A DNA stretch of 64,000 bases, taken from positions 53,059-117,058 of the forward strand of contig DAOTYH010000108.1 of assembly GCA_034435015.1 (NCBI GenBank), read 5' to 3'. Under the pieces are notes generated by a model. It was not told the DNA's origin. It saw nothing but the letters and a program-made list of their open reading frames with translations, and searched no databases. The position numbers were made by a program, and so were the translations under genes. This DNA comes from DAOTYH01 sp034435015 (GTDB lineage: Bacteria > Chloroflexota > Anaerolineae > Aggregatilineales > UBA3940). Positions 1 through 8,203 of the stretch are shown piece after piece (position 1 is the stretch's first letter; each line of letters starts with the position of its first letter).

Positions 1-232
1 TGTTGTCCTCAAGCAAGGCGAATACAAACCATATCCGTTGCCTGTCCTGATAGACACGCTCAAGCCATTCCTGTTGGGCGGCCCGGCTCATGGGCAGGAA
101 CTCCCCAATGACGGTTCGTATGTCAGGGTCGTTGACCCAGCGGCGGATCACATCGAGGTCTTCCGGCTCGATGGGACGCAGATAGACCCGCTTGCCTATA
201 AGGAACTTGACGGGGGCGTGCGTATCCGTCAC
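1..232 (-). CDS. GNAT-family N-acetyltransferase, N-terminal part (partial)
   Basis: The first 77 codons of a gene that runs off the left edge. The reading frame starts with GTG at 232 and gives a start typical of the RimJ/RimL-like GNAT acetyltransferases: a GKRVYLRPIEPEDL strand-helix opening, then a helix with RRWVNDPDIR. The acetyl-CoA binding loop lies outside the window. An in-frame stop lies just upstream of the GTG, so no earlier start is possible in this frame except weak codons. The start is 4 bases after the stop of the zinc-ribbon gene, suggesting co-transcription. Family assignment rests on the N-terminal motif only; the substrate (ribosomal protein, antibiotic or small amine) cannot be told. 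Confidence 0.7.
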   Translation of the reverse strand, partial: MTDTHAPVKFLIGKRVYLRPIEPEDLDVIRRWVNDPDIRTVIGEFLPMSRAAQQEWLERVYQDRQRIWFVFALLEDN

Positions 233-236
233 CTTG

Positions 237-539
237 CTAAGGCCCTACTTCGACTACGAGCGGCTCATAGCGGCAGGTACAGCCGTCAGGGCAGGAACAA
301 CCTTCGATGGGCAGTACGGGGATGCGATCTTGATCCTTAGGGTAGGTCCCCTGTGCACGCCGGCAGGCTGGGCAGGCATGGGCTGGCGCTACGATGTACA
401 CCGCGTTGGCCCGTGGACTTTCTAGAATCCGTCTGAGGGCCTGAGCGGTGACTGAGTCAACCGAGAGGTCAGCCCCGCACTTAGGGCATATAAGGATGTG
501 ATCATCTGTTTTGGTGTGGCACTTAGCACATTCGCGCAT
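237..539 (-). CDS. small zinc-ribbon protein
   Basis: A 100-residue protein with two cysteine clusters. The N-terminus has CAKC and CPKC pairs about 14 residues apart, a classical zinc ribbon. The second half has CPAC followed by a CSCPDGCTC cluster that could form a second metal site. A Shine-Dalgarno AAGGAG sits 7 bases before the ATG. No enzyme domain is visible, so an adaptor or nucleic-acid/protein binding role is inferred only from the ribbon. It is directly upstream of the GNAT gene. Confidence 0.7.
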   Translation of the reverse strand: MRECAKCHTKTDDHILICPKCGADLSVDSVTAQALRRILESPRANAVYIVAPAHACPACRRAQGTYPKDQDRIPVLPIEGCSCPDGCTCRYEPLVVEVGP

Positions 540-620
540 GGAGAGGCTCCTTGTGGTGATCAGTTCGGTAGTATTCTACCACCCGTGCTTGCAAACCTGA
601 AAGAGGAAATGGCTGTATCC

Positions 621-1184
621 TCAGCCGGGCCGCTCGTAGAAGCACAGCATGGTGTTTCCATATCGGCGTTGATCATAGAGCCGCAGATGCTTGAGAGGGA
701 CTTCCTCCATCTCTTTTGGGTCAATCTGGACAATGGCGATACCGTCAGGCAGAAGCCAGTCAGGGCGTTTGTCAATCGCTTCGAGAGCTTTGCGCCACAG
801 GCCTTTGTACTGAGGGGGGGCAATGTAGATCACCTCAAAACCATCTTCTTCAGTGGGATCGTTGCTTAAGAAGGTGAAGGCATCTTCGCGGCGTACCTCT
901 GCACTCTCTTCAAGGCCGGTCAGACGCAGGTTTTCGTGGATGGTCTGAATAGCCGCCCGGCTGGTGTCTAGAAACAGACACCATTCTGCCCCCCGGCTGA
1001 GTGCCTCAATCCCCACACTTCCTGTGCCGGCAAAGAGATCGAGCCAACGGGTATCCTGTACCAACGATCCCAAAATGTTGAAAAGGTTCTCTTTGACCCG
1101 ATCCATGATCGGCCTTGTGGTCTCGCCGGGGACTGGCTTCAGGCGGCGGCCTTTGGCCTTGCCTGCAATGACTCGTATGGGCAT
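621..1184 (-). CDS. rsmD: 16S rRNA (guanine966-N2)-methyltransferase RsmD
   Basis: A 187-residue class I SAM-dependent methyltransferase of normal RsmD length. RsmD methylates N2 of G966 in 16S rRNA in the 30S subunit. Seen in the sequence: the N-terminal RVIAGKAKGRRL and RPIMDRVKENLFNIL segments typical of RsmD, the SAM-binding LDLFAGTGSVGIEALSRGA motif, and a motif IV region reading IAPPQY. Most RsmD proteins have DPPY/DPPF there, so the usual first Asp is Ala in this protein. The gene lies 9 bases after the TPR gene and reads the same way. Confidence 0.9.
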   Translation of the reverse strand: MPIRVIAGKAKGRRLKPVPGETTRPIMDRVKENLFNILGSLVQDTRWLDLFAGTGSVGIEALSRGAEWCLFLDTSRAAIQTIHENLRLTGLEESAEVRREDAFTFLSNDPTEEDGFEVIYIAPPQYKGLWRKALEAIDKRPDWLLPDGIAIVQIDPKEMEEVPLKHLRLYDQRRYGNTMLCFYERPG

Positions 1185-1193
1185 GGCTCGATC

Positions 1194-1973
1194 CTAGTTC
1201 AATGGTATCTGGCAGATGTTGCCGCGTGGTAGATTGTAACGTGCTCCTCCCCCTACCACGCCTTCGGCCTCAACGCGGACGACATATCGGACTTCTGTGC
1301 CGGGCTGAGTGACCTCAACCGTCCCCTGCGCACCCGGCGCCAGCCTGTGCAGGAACTCCTCCTGCCCTTCCGGGCCTTGCAAGAGATCAATCGTGAAGCC
1401 CGTGTTGTTCACAAAGATAGCCGTCGTTTGATCACCGCCTGTGAGCGTGCAGGCAGGCACACCGAAATTGATAGGCCGAGGGGATGGGGTAGGGGGAGGC
1501 CCTTCGATGCCTAGAAATCCGGAAATAGCCCCTGTTGCAAACAGCACAGCCGTCCCCGCTATTGCCAGGAGCGCAAGCGTCCCTGCCGCCAGCATGATAC
1601 GAGCCTCACTGAAGACAGGCGGAGAAACAACCTCAGAATGATCCTGAGCAGGAGGTACAGCGACCAGCCCCTCGCGTGATTCGAGGGCCTCCATGATGGG
1701 CCGCTCTAGTCCGCCCGGCGGGGTAGGGCGTGCAACCTGTCGTTCGATGTCGGCCAGCATCTGACGGGCCTCAGTGTGATCGGGAAGCAGGCGTAGCACT
1801 TGCCGCAGGCAGTGAGATTTTTGTTCAGGGTCACTCAGCACAGCGGCCAGATACCACCAGGCGGCGGCATTATCTGGTTGCTCGCGGACCAGATCGCCAA
1901 ACAGGCGGCGTGCCTCGCGCCTGTGCCCTGCCCGTAACGCCTCGATGCCAGCTTGCAGTGGGTCATCACTCAT
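1194..1973 (-). CDS. TPR-containing single-pass membrane protein
   Basis: About 259 residues from the ATG at 1973 (a TTG at 2009 in the same frame is possible but would add an unlikely 12-residue extension). The N-terminal third resembles two tetratricopeptide repeats (AGIEALRAGHRREARRLF, then a helix pair with CLRQVLRLLPDHTEARQML). A hydrophobic segment of about 25 residues follows near residue 130, then a short Pro/Thr linker and an extracytoplasmic C-terminal domain with two Cys. The arrangement, a cytoplasmic TPR part with an external domain, is common in Chloroflexota. Function unknown; possibly protein-protein scaffolding at the membrane. Confidence 0.75.
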   Translation of the reverse strand: MSDDPLQAGIEALRAGHRREARRLFGDLVREQPDNAAAWWYLAAVLSDPEQKSHCLRQVLRLLPDHTEARQMLADIERQVARPTPPGGLERPIMEALESREGLVAVPPAQDHSEVVSPPVFSEARIMLAAGTLALLAIAGTAVLFATGAISGFLGIEGPPPTPSPRPINFGVPACTLTGGDQTTAIFVNNTGFTIDLLQGPEGQEEFLHRLAPGAQGTVEVTQPGTEVRYVVRVEAEGVVGGGARYNLPRGNICQIPLN

Positions 1974-2061
1974 ATAGTCTAGGATACGCCAATCTAGGTA
2001 AATCACCAAACGAAGTCCTGTAGCGGGCAGAACAGGGTCATTGCATGTGTCCCCTGTGGCG

Positions 2062-2070
2062 TGCTATACT
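2062..2070 (+). promoter_or_regulatory. extended -10 promoter element
   Basis: TGCTATACT, a TGn-extended -10 box, lies 47 bases upstream of the flippase-like gene. A weak TTGCAT at 2041 could be the -35. The identical nine bases occur before three other genes in this window (45608, 47590, 49865). Confidence 0.55.
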
Positions 2071-2117
2071 CCCCCCGCAGGTGGGGCGCAGGCCCCACTC
2101 TTGTTAGGATGGATCGC

Positions 2118-3155
2118 ATGAAACGCTGGTACACATTGCTGGCAGGGTTGCTTATCAGTGTAGTAGCGCTCTACCTTGCTTTCCGGCAGGCTGATTTTGG
2201 TGAAGTCTGGCTTGCCCTTCAGACGGCACGTTATGGTCTTGTAGCGCTCTCTTTCGCCCTGTTTGTGGTGACCGTTGTCTTACGCGGTCTGCGCTGGAGT
2301 GTGCTGACACAGGGGCGTCTGTCCGCTTGGGAGTGCTTCTGGCTGTTCAACATAGGCTTTTTGTTCAACGACATTCTGCCGGCCCGGCTGGGTGAGATCG
2401 CGCGGGCATTTCTGGCAGGGCGCAAACAAGGGATGCACTTCTCAAGCGCACTGTCCAGCATTGTGGTTGAGCGCTTATTTGATATGGTGTCAGTGGTAGT
2501 GTTGTTCGGCATCGTGTTGATCGGTCTCGACCTGCCCGGTTGGGCCGCCAGCGCGGGGGCCGGCATGGGGGCGATGGCTGTAGCAGGAATCCTCATCTTG
2601 GCTTATGCCGCCAGACGGCCAGCTAAAGCGCTTCGGCTGGGGTCTAAGATACTATCCTTTATCCCCGGCGTCACGGCGGAGAAGGCATCTGCCTTCCTGC
2701 AGCCATTTGTTGAGGGGCTGGGCGGCGTCTCAAGCCTGCGCACGTTTACAGCGGGCATGGGGCTTTCGATCTTTGCGTGGCTGGCTTCAGGTGTCAATGC
2801 ATGGACGCTGATGCTGGCTTTCTGGCGTCCTTCTGAAGTGCCGCTCATTATGGGCCAGCTTGCAGTAGCGGCGGCTGGGCTTGGGATCGCTGTGCCCGCC
2901 GCGCCGTCTGGTGTGGGGCCTTTCCATGCGGCTGTGATTGGTGTCCTGACCGCTGTCGGCTATAACGCTGACGTTAGTCGTGGCTATGCCTTTGTGCTTC
3001 ATGCAATGAATGTAGTGGTCACAGCACTGTTTGGCGGGTTAGGTCTGATGAGAGAGGGGATTAGTTTCGGCGAGGTAGCCCGTGCGGCTCAGTCTCTGCG
3101 TGAAAGTTCCTCCCCTGCAGAACCGGATTCTCAACTGGAGGTACCCCCTTCATGA
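2118..3155 (+). CDS. flippase-like integral membrane protein (LPG synthase TM / UPF0104 family)
   Basis: About 345 residues with roughly eight hydrophobic segments and the family hallmarks VVLRGLRW near the N-terminus, LPARLGEIARAF, SSIVVERLFDM, and AVPAAPSGVGPFHA. These belong to the lysylphosphatidylglycerol synthase transmembrane family, which includes AglD-like proteins linked to glycan assembly. There is no catalytic lysyl-transfer domain, so it is not a full MprF. The start at 2118 is chosen because AGGA lies 8 bases upstream; an in-frame GTG at 2061 falls inside the promoter. It overlaps the VanZ-like gene by 4 bases. With the glycosyltransferases that follow, a role in lipid-linked sugar or lipid handling is inferred. 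Confidence 0.8.
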   Translation: MKRWYTLLAGLLISVVALYLAFRQADFGEVWLALQTARYGLVALSFALFVVTVVLRGLRWSVLTQGRLSAWECFWLFNIGFLFNDILPARLGEIARAFLAGRKQGMHFSSALSSIVVERLFDMVSVVVLFGIVLIGLDLPGWAASAGAGMGAMAVAGILILAYAARRPAKALRLGSKILSFIPGVTAEKASAFLQPFVEGLGGVSSLRTFTAGMGLSIFAWLASGVNAWTLMLAFWRPSEVPLIMGQLAVAAAGLGIAVPAAPSGVGPFHAAVIGVLTAVGYNADVSRGYAFVLHAMNVVVTALFGGLGLMREGISFGEVARAAQSLRESSSPAEPDSQLEVPPS

Positions 3156-3670
3156 AACTCTTTCGCAAGCAATGGTTTCTCTGGTTGAGTGTGGTGTTAA
3201 TTGTGCTGTGCCTGACCGTGATTGCGCTGGGAAATCCTGGCCGTCCGTCTGCACGGCCTCATATCCGGCTTAACCCTATCCCTGAGTATATGGATGCCTT
3301 CAGCGATCTATCGAGGGGCGGACGCGCCACTCGGGATGCTTTGATCTTCTTGGTCTTTAACGGGCTGGGCAACATTGTGGTATTTATCCCTCTGGGGGCG
3401 GCATTGTATGCCGCTTTGCGTCATATGCAGGGAAACCGCCTTCTGCTGGTCACGTTGGCAGGTGCCCAGATCAGCCTATTCTTTGAATTGGTTCAGCTCT
3501 GGATGCCTGGGCGCGTCACCGCGACCGACGATCTGATCACAAACACAGTTGGGACTTTCGTTGGGGCGCTGGTTGCCCAGCTTCTGTGGTATTGGTGGCG
3601 CAGGCGCCGTAGTGCCTTACAGATGGCTGTTTCACGGGCGTATCCCGTTTCATCGGGCAAGGTAAAATGA
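3152..3670 (+). CDS. VanZ-like family membrane protein
   Basis: A 172-residue protein with about four membrane helices. The central NIVVFIPLGAALY and FELVQLWMPGRVTATDDLITNTVG segments are the VanZ-family signature (the name comes from a teicoplanin-resistance accessory gene; most members have no known function). The ATG overlaps the previous stop and the gene ends overlapping the next start, so it is translationally coupled on both sides. Resistance function should not be inferred from the name. Confidence 0.8.
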   Translation: MKLFRKQWFLWLSVVLIVLCLTVIALGNPGRPSARPHIRLNPIPEYMDAFSDLSRGGRATRDALIFLVFNGLGNIVVFIPLGAALYAALRHMQGNRLLLVTLAGAQISLFFELVQLWMPGRVTATDDLITNTVGTFVGALVAQLLWYWWRRRRSALQMAVSRAYPVSSGKVK

Positions 3671-4842
3671 CGGGTGATCCACTTAAGATACTGATTGCGT
3701 TGCAGTATTATATTCCGCACCGTACCGGCTTCACCCTGCACGTCCAGCGTGTTGCGGAAGGGTTGGCCGCACGCGGCCATCAGGTGACTGTCCTGACTGC
3801 CCGCTATAACCCCGCTCTGCCCCGTGATGAGCAGGTTATCAATGGGGTGAGGGTGATCCGGCTGTGGGCGCCTATTCGCGTAACGCGGGGGATGATCATG
3901 CCTGCCTATCCTTGGGCCGCCTTACGCTTGGTGCAGATGCACGATGTGGTCAGTCTCCACACCCCGACATTGGAGACAGCCCTCTATGCTGTGTATACAA
4001 AGTTGTTCAGGAGGGGGCTGGTCATCACCCATCATGGTGATCTGATCCTGCCTCGCGGGGCATTTAACCGTTTTGTGGAATGGACAACCTTTCAGCTTTA
4101 TAAGGCGGCAGGGAGGGCCGCCCATCGCATCCTTGCCTACAGCAAGGACTATGCCGATAACTCCTATTACATCCGACCTTTTCGCGATAAGACTTCGGTC
4201 GTCTATCCGCCGATTGTTACGCCTCCCCCCAACCCGCAACGTGTCGAAGAGTTGCGTGCTGAATGGCTGTCGGGGACCAACGGCTCTGCCCGCCTGATCG
4301 GGTATGCCGGACGCTTTGTTGAAGAAAAGCGACCGGATATTTTGATCCAGTCGCTCCCCTACATTCACAGCAAGTACCCTGGCTCACGGATTGTCTTTGC
4401 CGGTCAGTATGACATCAAGTATGAGGGATTCTATGAACGCAACCTGCCCCTGATTAACCAGTATCGCGACAATCTGATCTTTCTGGGATTGCTGGGCGAC
4501 TCGCAGTCGGTTTCCGACTTCTACGCGGCCTGCGATGTACTGGCATTGCCCAGCGATACAGAATGCTTTGCAATGGTGCAGGTGGAAGCCATGCGTTGTG
4601 GTACTCCCGTGGTAGCCACGAACATCCCCGGCGCGCGTGAACCGATCCGGGTGACAGGTATGGGCATCCTTGTCCCTCCCCGCGATCCACAAGCTATGGG
4701 TGAGGCTATTGTGCAGGTGCTGGACAATCGGGCAGAATACGTCAAGCCGTTTCCTATCATTGATGCCGCCTTCAATTTTGAGGAGACTCTCAACCGCTAC
4801 GAGCGGCATCTGAGGAGCGCTGTCGAAGCGGCTAAGAGGTAG
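3667..4842 (+). CDS. GT4-family glycosyltransferase
   Basis: A 391-residue cytosolic GT-B glycosyltransferase. The N-terminal Rossmann half begins LIALQYYIPHRTGFT, typical of retaining GT4 enzymes that bind the acceptor there. The C-terminal donor-binding half starts RLIGYAGRFVEEKRPD and contains the sugar-nucleotide motif region with E...CFAMVQVEAMRCGTPVVA followed by IPGAREPI. It probably transfers a sugar from a nucleotide donor to a lipid or glycan. Donor and acceptor cannot be read from sequence. Start overlaps the VanZ-like stop (ATGA). Confidence 0.88.
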   Translation: MTGDPLKILIALQYYIPHRTGFTLHVQRVAEGLAARGHQVTVLTARYNPALPRDEQVINGVRVIRLWAPIRVTRGMIMPAYPWAALRLVQMHDVVSLHTPTLETALYAVYTKLFRRGLVITHHGDLILPRGAFNRFVEWTTFQLYKAAGRAAHRILAYSKDYADNSYYIRPFRDKTSVVYPPIVTPPPNPQRVEELRAEWLSGTNGSARLIGYAGRFVEEKRPDILIQSLPYIHSKYPGSRIVFAGQYDIKYEGFYERNLPLINQYRDNLIFLGLLGDSQSVSDFYAACDVLALPSDTECFAMVQVEAMRCGTPVVATNIPGAREPIRVTGMGILVPPRDPQAMGEAIVQVLDNRAEYVKPFPIIDAAFNFEETLNRYERHLRSAVEAAKR

Positions 4843-4850
4843 TTCCTTAT

Positions 4851-5708
4851 ATGTCTCCTGTGGACCCAGCTATCATAGCCCGGATGGTGCGCAATGAGGC
4901 CGACATGGCCTACCGGCGTCGTGTGCAGACCATCTTCGAATGGCTTGATCCCCAGGAAGATGATCGAATCTTAGACGGGGGATGCGGTCGGGGTTTCTAC
5001 CTTCGGTTTATTCGCCATGTATGCAGGGCAGAACTGGTTGGTGTGGAGCTGGAGCTTGCTTATTTGCGGGTCGCCCAGAAGGCATTGGCTGGTGAAGGCC
5101 GGATCGCGCTTGTCAATGGCAGTCTGGAGACATTGCCTTTTCCTGCCGGCTACTTTGACAAGGCTATTCTCTCCGAGGTGCTGGAGCATGTCCCTGACGA
5201 TGTGGCTGTGCTGAGAGAGGTAGCCCGTGTTCTGAAGCCCAATGGCCTGATTGCCATCACTGTCCCTCATGCAAACTACCCCTTCTGGTGGGACCCAATC
5301 AATAAGACACTGGAGACCCTTTTTAAGACACATGTTCGCCAAGGGGTGCTGGCGGGTATTTGGGCCAACCATGTCCGGCTGTATACCCGTGAACAACTTC
5401 GACAGGCTGTCCGCCTTGCTGGATTAGAGGGTGTTGCAGAGCGGAGCTTTACCCACTACAGCTTCCCTTTCATTCATAATATTGTGTATGGTCTAGGCAA
5501 GACGGCACTGGAAGCCGGGGTGCTTCCTCAGAGTGTTGCAAGGGCGGCTGATCGCCACAATGTCAGCGGGGAGCGGGGAGGTCTTTTGAACCCGGTCAAC
5601 ATTGGCCTAAGTCTGTTCGAATGGTTTGACCAGCGTAATGTGATGGACGAACCTGCCGGACGGTCTACCGTCAACCTGTGTATACTGGCACGTAAACCGT
5701 CAGAGTAA
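4851..5708 (+). CDS. class I SAM-dependent methyltransferase
   Basis: A 285-residue protein with the SAM-binding motif ILDGGCGRGFYL (residues about 41-52), acidic motif II GVELELAYL, and motif IV/V SEVLEHVPDDVAVLREVARVLKPNG, as in methyltransferase family 11. The N-terminal region and C-terminal helices are less conserved. Lying between a GT4 enzyme and GT39-type proteins, it may methylate a sugar or a lipid carrier-linked glycan; this is inference from context. It is 8 bases downstream of the GT4 gene. Confidence 0.85.
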   Translation: MSPVDPAIIARMVRNEADMAYRRRVQTIFEWLDPQEDDRILDGGCGRGFYLRFIRHVCRAELVGVELELAYLRVAQKALAGEGRIALVNGSLETLPFPAGYFDKAILSEVLEHVPDDVAVLREVARVLKPNGLIAITVPHANYPFWWDPINKTLETLFKTHVRQGVLAGIWANHVRLYTREQLRQAVRLAGLEGVAERSFTHYSFPFIHNIVYGLGKTALEAGVLPQSVARAADRHNVSGERGGLLNPVNIGLSLFEWFDQRNVMDEPAGRSTVNLCILARKPSE

Positions 5709-5735
5709 AGTCTCACATCATCGTTTTGAGGGTCT

Positions 5736-8114
5736 ATGAAGTCGGAGGAACAAGCCCCTGTCGCTGATGATCCAGCCCGCCTGTCCCCTGAGGCGGCTTT
5801 GCCCATCACCGTCAAGGATGTGCTGAAGGCAGTGTTCATGCCGCCGCAGGAAGAGGAGCCGCCCTCACTGCTGACTGCTGTCTCAGCGCCCCGTCTATGG
5901 CCGGCTCAACCTGCCGTGCCCTCCTCTTATGCTGAGCTGGATGTTGCCGCCTTGACAGAGCCAACACAGATCAGCTACGAACAACCGCCCATCGAGCCGG
6001 TTATCAACCCTAGTACGACCCGCCTGGTGGCATTGGGGACGGGGACGGTGCTGGTACTATTGCTCAGCTATTTGGGCCAGTCTGCGCTGGCTGGCCGGTC
6101 AAACGCCACAGCCGGCGCGATATTGTATGGCTTGGCTGGGCTGGTGTGGCTGGCACTCCTGCTGTTTGAATTCGCCCTGCCGGATGGCGGTTTGCTACGG
6201 CGGGGGGTACACATTACTGGCGGGGCAACAGCCCGTCCCCTCCCTGTGGTGGAGGGGCATGCGTTGAATGTACGCCTTCTAATGGCTGGCGGAGCACTGG
6301 CACTCTCAGTGGCAACGTACGGGCTGGCCGCTCGCAATACCTTCTCATTGCCTGGTGTGATCACATGGGTGTTAAGCGTGTTGAGCTGGTTACTGGTGGC
6401 CGCCGAGCGTACCCCTGCCCAGTTATTGTCTGACTGGCGGGCTTGGTGGAGATCATTCCCGCCTAAGCTGGAAGTTAAGCCTGTTATGCTGATCGCCCTG
6501 CTCGTTATTCTGGGTGCGGCTGTCTTTTTCCGGTTTTACCGCCTTGATGCGATCCCTAACGAGATGACCAGCGATCACGTCGAGAAATTACTCGATGCCA
6601 ACGACATTGCCAACAATGGGATTTACCGTATCTTTCTCCCCCGCAACGGGGGGCGTGAGGCTATCCACTTTTACCTGGTAGCGCTGGCTAGCAAACTATT
6701 CGGCACTGGCATATCTTTTCTGACCTTGAAGCTGGTCACGGCACTGGAGGCTCTGCTACTCATCCCGCTCATGATTCTGTGGGGACGGGAGATGGTTGAT
6801 CGCGAAACGGGCTATTTTGCCGCCGCACTGCTGGCTGTCTCATGGTGGCATACTATGCTGGGGCGGCTTGCCCTGCGTATTGTCCTGACGCCGCTTGTTT
6901 TTGTGATGGTGCTGATCACTCTGGCACGCGGCATCCGCACCGGTTCACGCCGGGCATGGATATGGGCTGGTGTGTGGATGGGCGTGGGGATGTATGCTTA
7001 TCAGGCACTGCGGATTACGCCGCTGGTAGCTGTGGCGGCCTTTGTAGCCGCCGTGGCCGGCCCATTGGTGAGCGCGGTGACGGCCCAGCTCAGGAAGAAA
7101 GCGGATGTGCCGTACAGGCGCTTGATCGCCGCTAACGTGCTGGGGCGGCAGTCGCTTAACCTTGCGGCGGCGGGCCTTGTGGCACTTGCTATCTTTGTCC
7201 CGATGTTGCGCGTCTGGCATGATTATCCGGCGGATGTATGGAATCGTGTGGTCAACCGGACTACCAGTAGTGAGGTGGCCATTCAGGGTTCACCGATGCT
7301 GATTTTGGCCGACAACTATTGGAAGGCGTTGGGGATGTTCAATCGGCGCGGCGATGTGTCATGGTTCTCGGCTGTTCCGGGTGAACCTATGCTCGACCTG
7401 ATCGCTGGGGGGCTGTTTGTATTGGGCCTGATGGCTTGGCTGGTGCGTCTGCGCATCCGCCGCGATCCGGCGGACGTGTTTGTTCTGGTGGCTGGCCTGA
7501 TTATGCTGTTGCCGTCGGCACTGGCAATTGCCTTCCCAATTGAGAATCCTAGCGCAACGCGGGCCAGCGGCACGATCCCGATTGTTTTCTTGCTGGCGGC
7601 GTGGCCGCTGGCATTGATCCGCCAGCGCTGGAGTACTGTGCTGGGGCAGGGATGGGGAAATGCGCTGGCGGGGGGGCTGGTTGCCCTGCTGATCGGCTCG
7701 TCGGCCTTCAACAATTACCACACTTATTTTGTGGGATATGCCGAGTCGTATCGCCGCTCTGCCCTCAACCCTGGTGAAGTCGCTGATGCCGTGCGTGAGA
7801 TCATCGGGGCTGATGCTCCTTTGGACGGAGTCTGGCTTCAGGGATGGCCATACTGGCACGATTACCGCGCCATTGGCATTGAGGCAGGAGACATTACCTT
7901 TGATCATGCCATCTTTGACGTAACAGCACTGATTGACTACCTCAACAACTCACCTGAGCGGTTTGTTGTGCGTCCGCTGGTTTTTATTGTCAACCCACAA
8001 GATGCTGAGGCTCTGGCCGTGTTACGTGAGCGCTTTCCGGAAGGAGAGGCCCAACGCCGCATCAGCGTTACTGAGGGACGAGATTTTATCCTTTACGTTG
8101 TGCCGCCTGATTGA
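5736..8114 (+). CDS. GT39-type membrane glycosyltransferase
   Basis: A 792-residue protein with a soluble Pro-rich N-terminal tail of about 85 residues, then two groups of membrane helices. The second group (from residue about 250) carries the GT39/ArnT-like core: FFRFYRLDAIPNEMTSDHVE supplies the acidic loop after the first helix, then REAIHFYLVAL and the MLGRLALRI segment. Such enzymes use polyprenyl-phosphate sugars on the outer face of the membrane. The first group of four or five extra helices (residues 90-225) is unusual for the family. GAGGG lies just upstream of the ATG. Acceptor unknown. Confidence 0.75.
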   Translation: MKSEEQAPVADDPARLSPEAALPITVKDVLKAVFMPPQEEEPPSLLTAVSAPRLWPAQPAVPSSYAELDVAALTEPTQISYEQPPIEPVINPSTTRLVALGTGTVLVLLLSYLGQSALAGRSNATAGAILYGLAGLVWLALLLFEFALPDGGLLRRGVHITGGATARPLPVVEGHALNVRLLMAGGALALSVATYGLAARNTFSLPGVITWVLSVLSWLLVAAERTPAQLLSDWRAWWRSFPPKLEVKPVMLIALLVILGAAVFFRFYRLDAIPNEMTSDHVEKLLDANDIANNGIYRIFLPRNGGREAIHFYLVALASKLFGTGISFLTLKLVTALEALLLIPLMILWGREMVDRETGYFAAALLAVSWWHTMLGRLALRIVLTPLVFVMVLITLARGIRTGSRRAWIWAGVWMGVGMYAYQALRITPLVAVAAFVAAVAGPLVSAVTAQLRKKADVPYRRLIAANVLGRQSLNLAAAGLVALAIFVPMLRVWHDYPADVWNRVVNRTTSSEVAIQGSPMLILADNYWKALGMFNRRGDVSWFSAVPGEPMLDLIAGGLFVLGLMAWLVRLRIRRDPADVFVLVAGLIMLLPSALAIAFPIENPSATRASGTIPIVFLLAAWPLALIRQRWSTVLGQGWGNALAGGLVALLIGSSAFNNYHTYFVGYAESYRRSALNPGEVADAVREIIGADAPLDGVWLQGWPYWHDYRAIGIEAGDITFDHAIFDVTALIDYLNNSPERFVVRPLVFIVNPQDAEALAVLRERFPEGEAQRRISVTEGRDFILYVVPPD

Positions 8115-8203
8115 ATCGATCCATTAAGGGATTTGGCCTGTGACCGTGTATCAAGTAGGATGCGTTGAACACGATGGGCCAGCCTGAGATTAGAAACTAG
8201 CGC

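Noticed and set aside
38..340. Plus-strand frame of 100 codons at the left edge
   Set aside because: It overlaps the minus-strand GNAT fragment and the zinc-ribbon gene, and shows no domain.
2118..3155. MprF lysylphosphatidylglycerol synthase
   Set aside because: Only the flippase-like membrane region is present; the catalytic tRNA-lysine transfer domain is missing.
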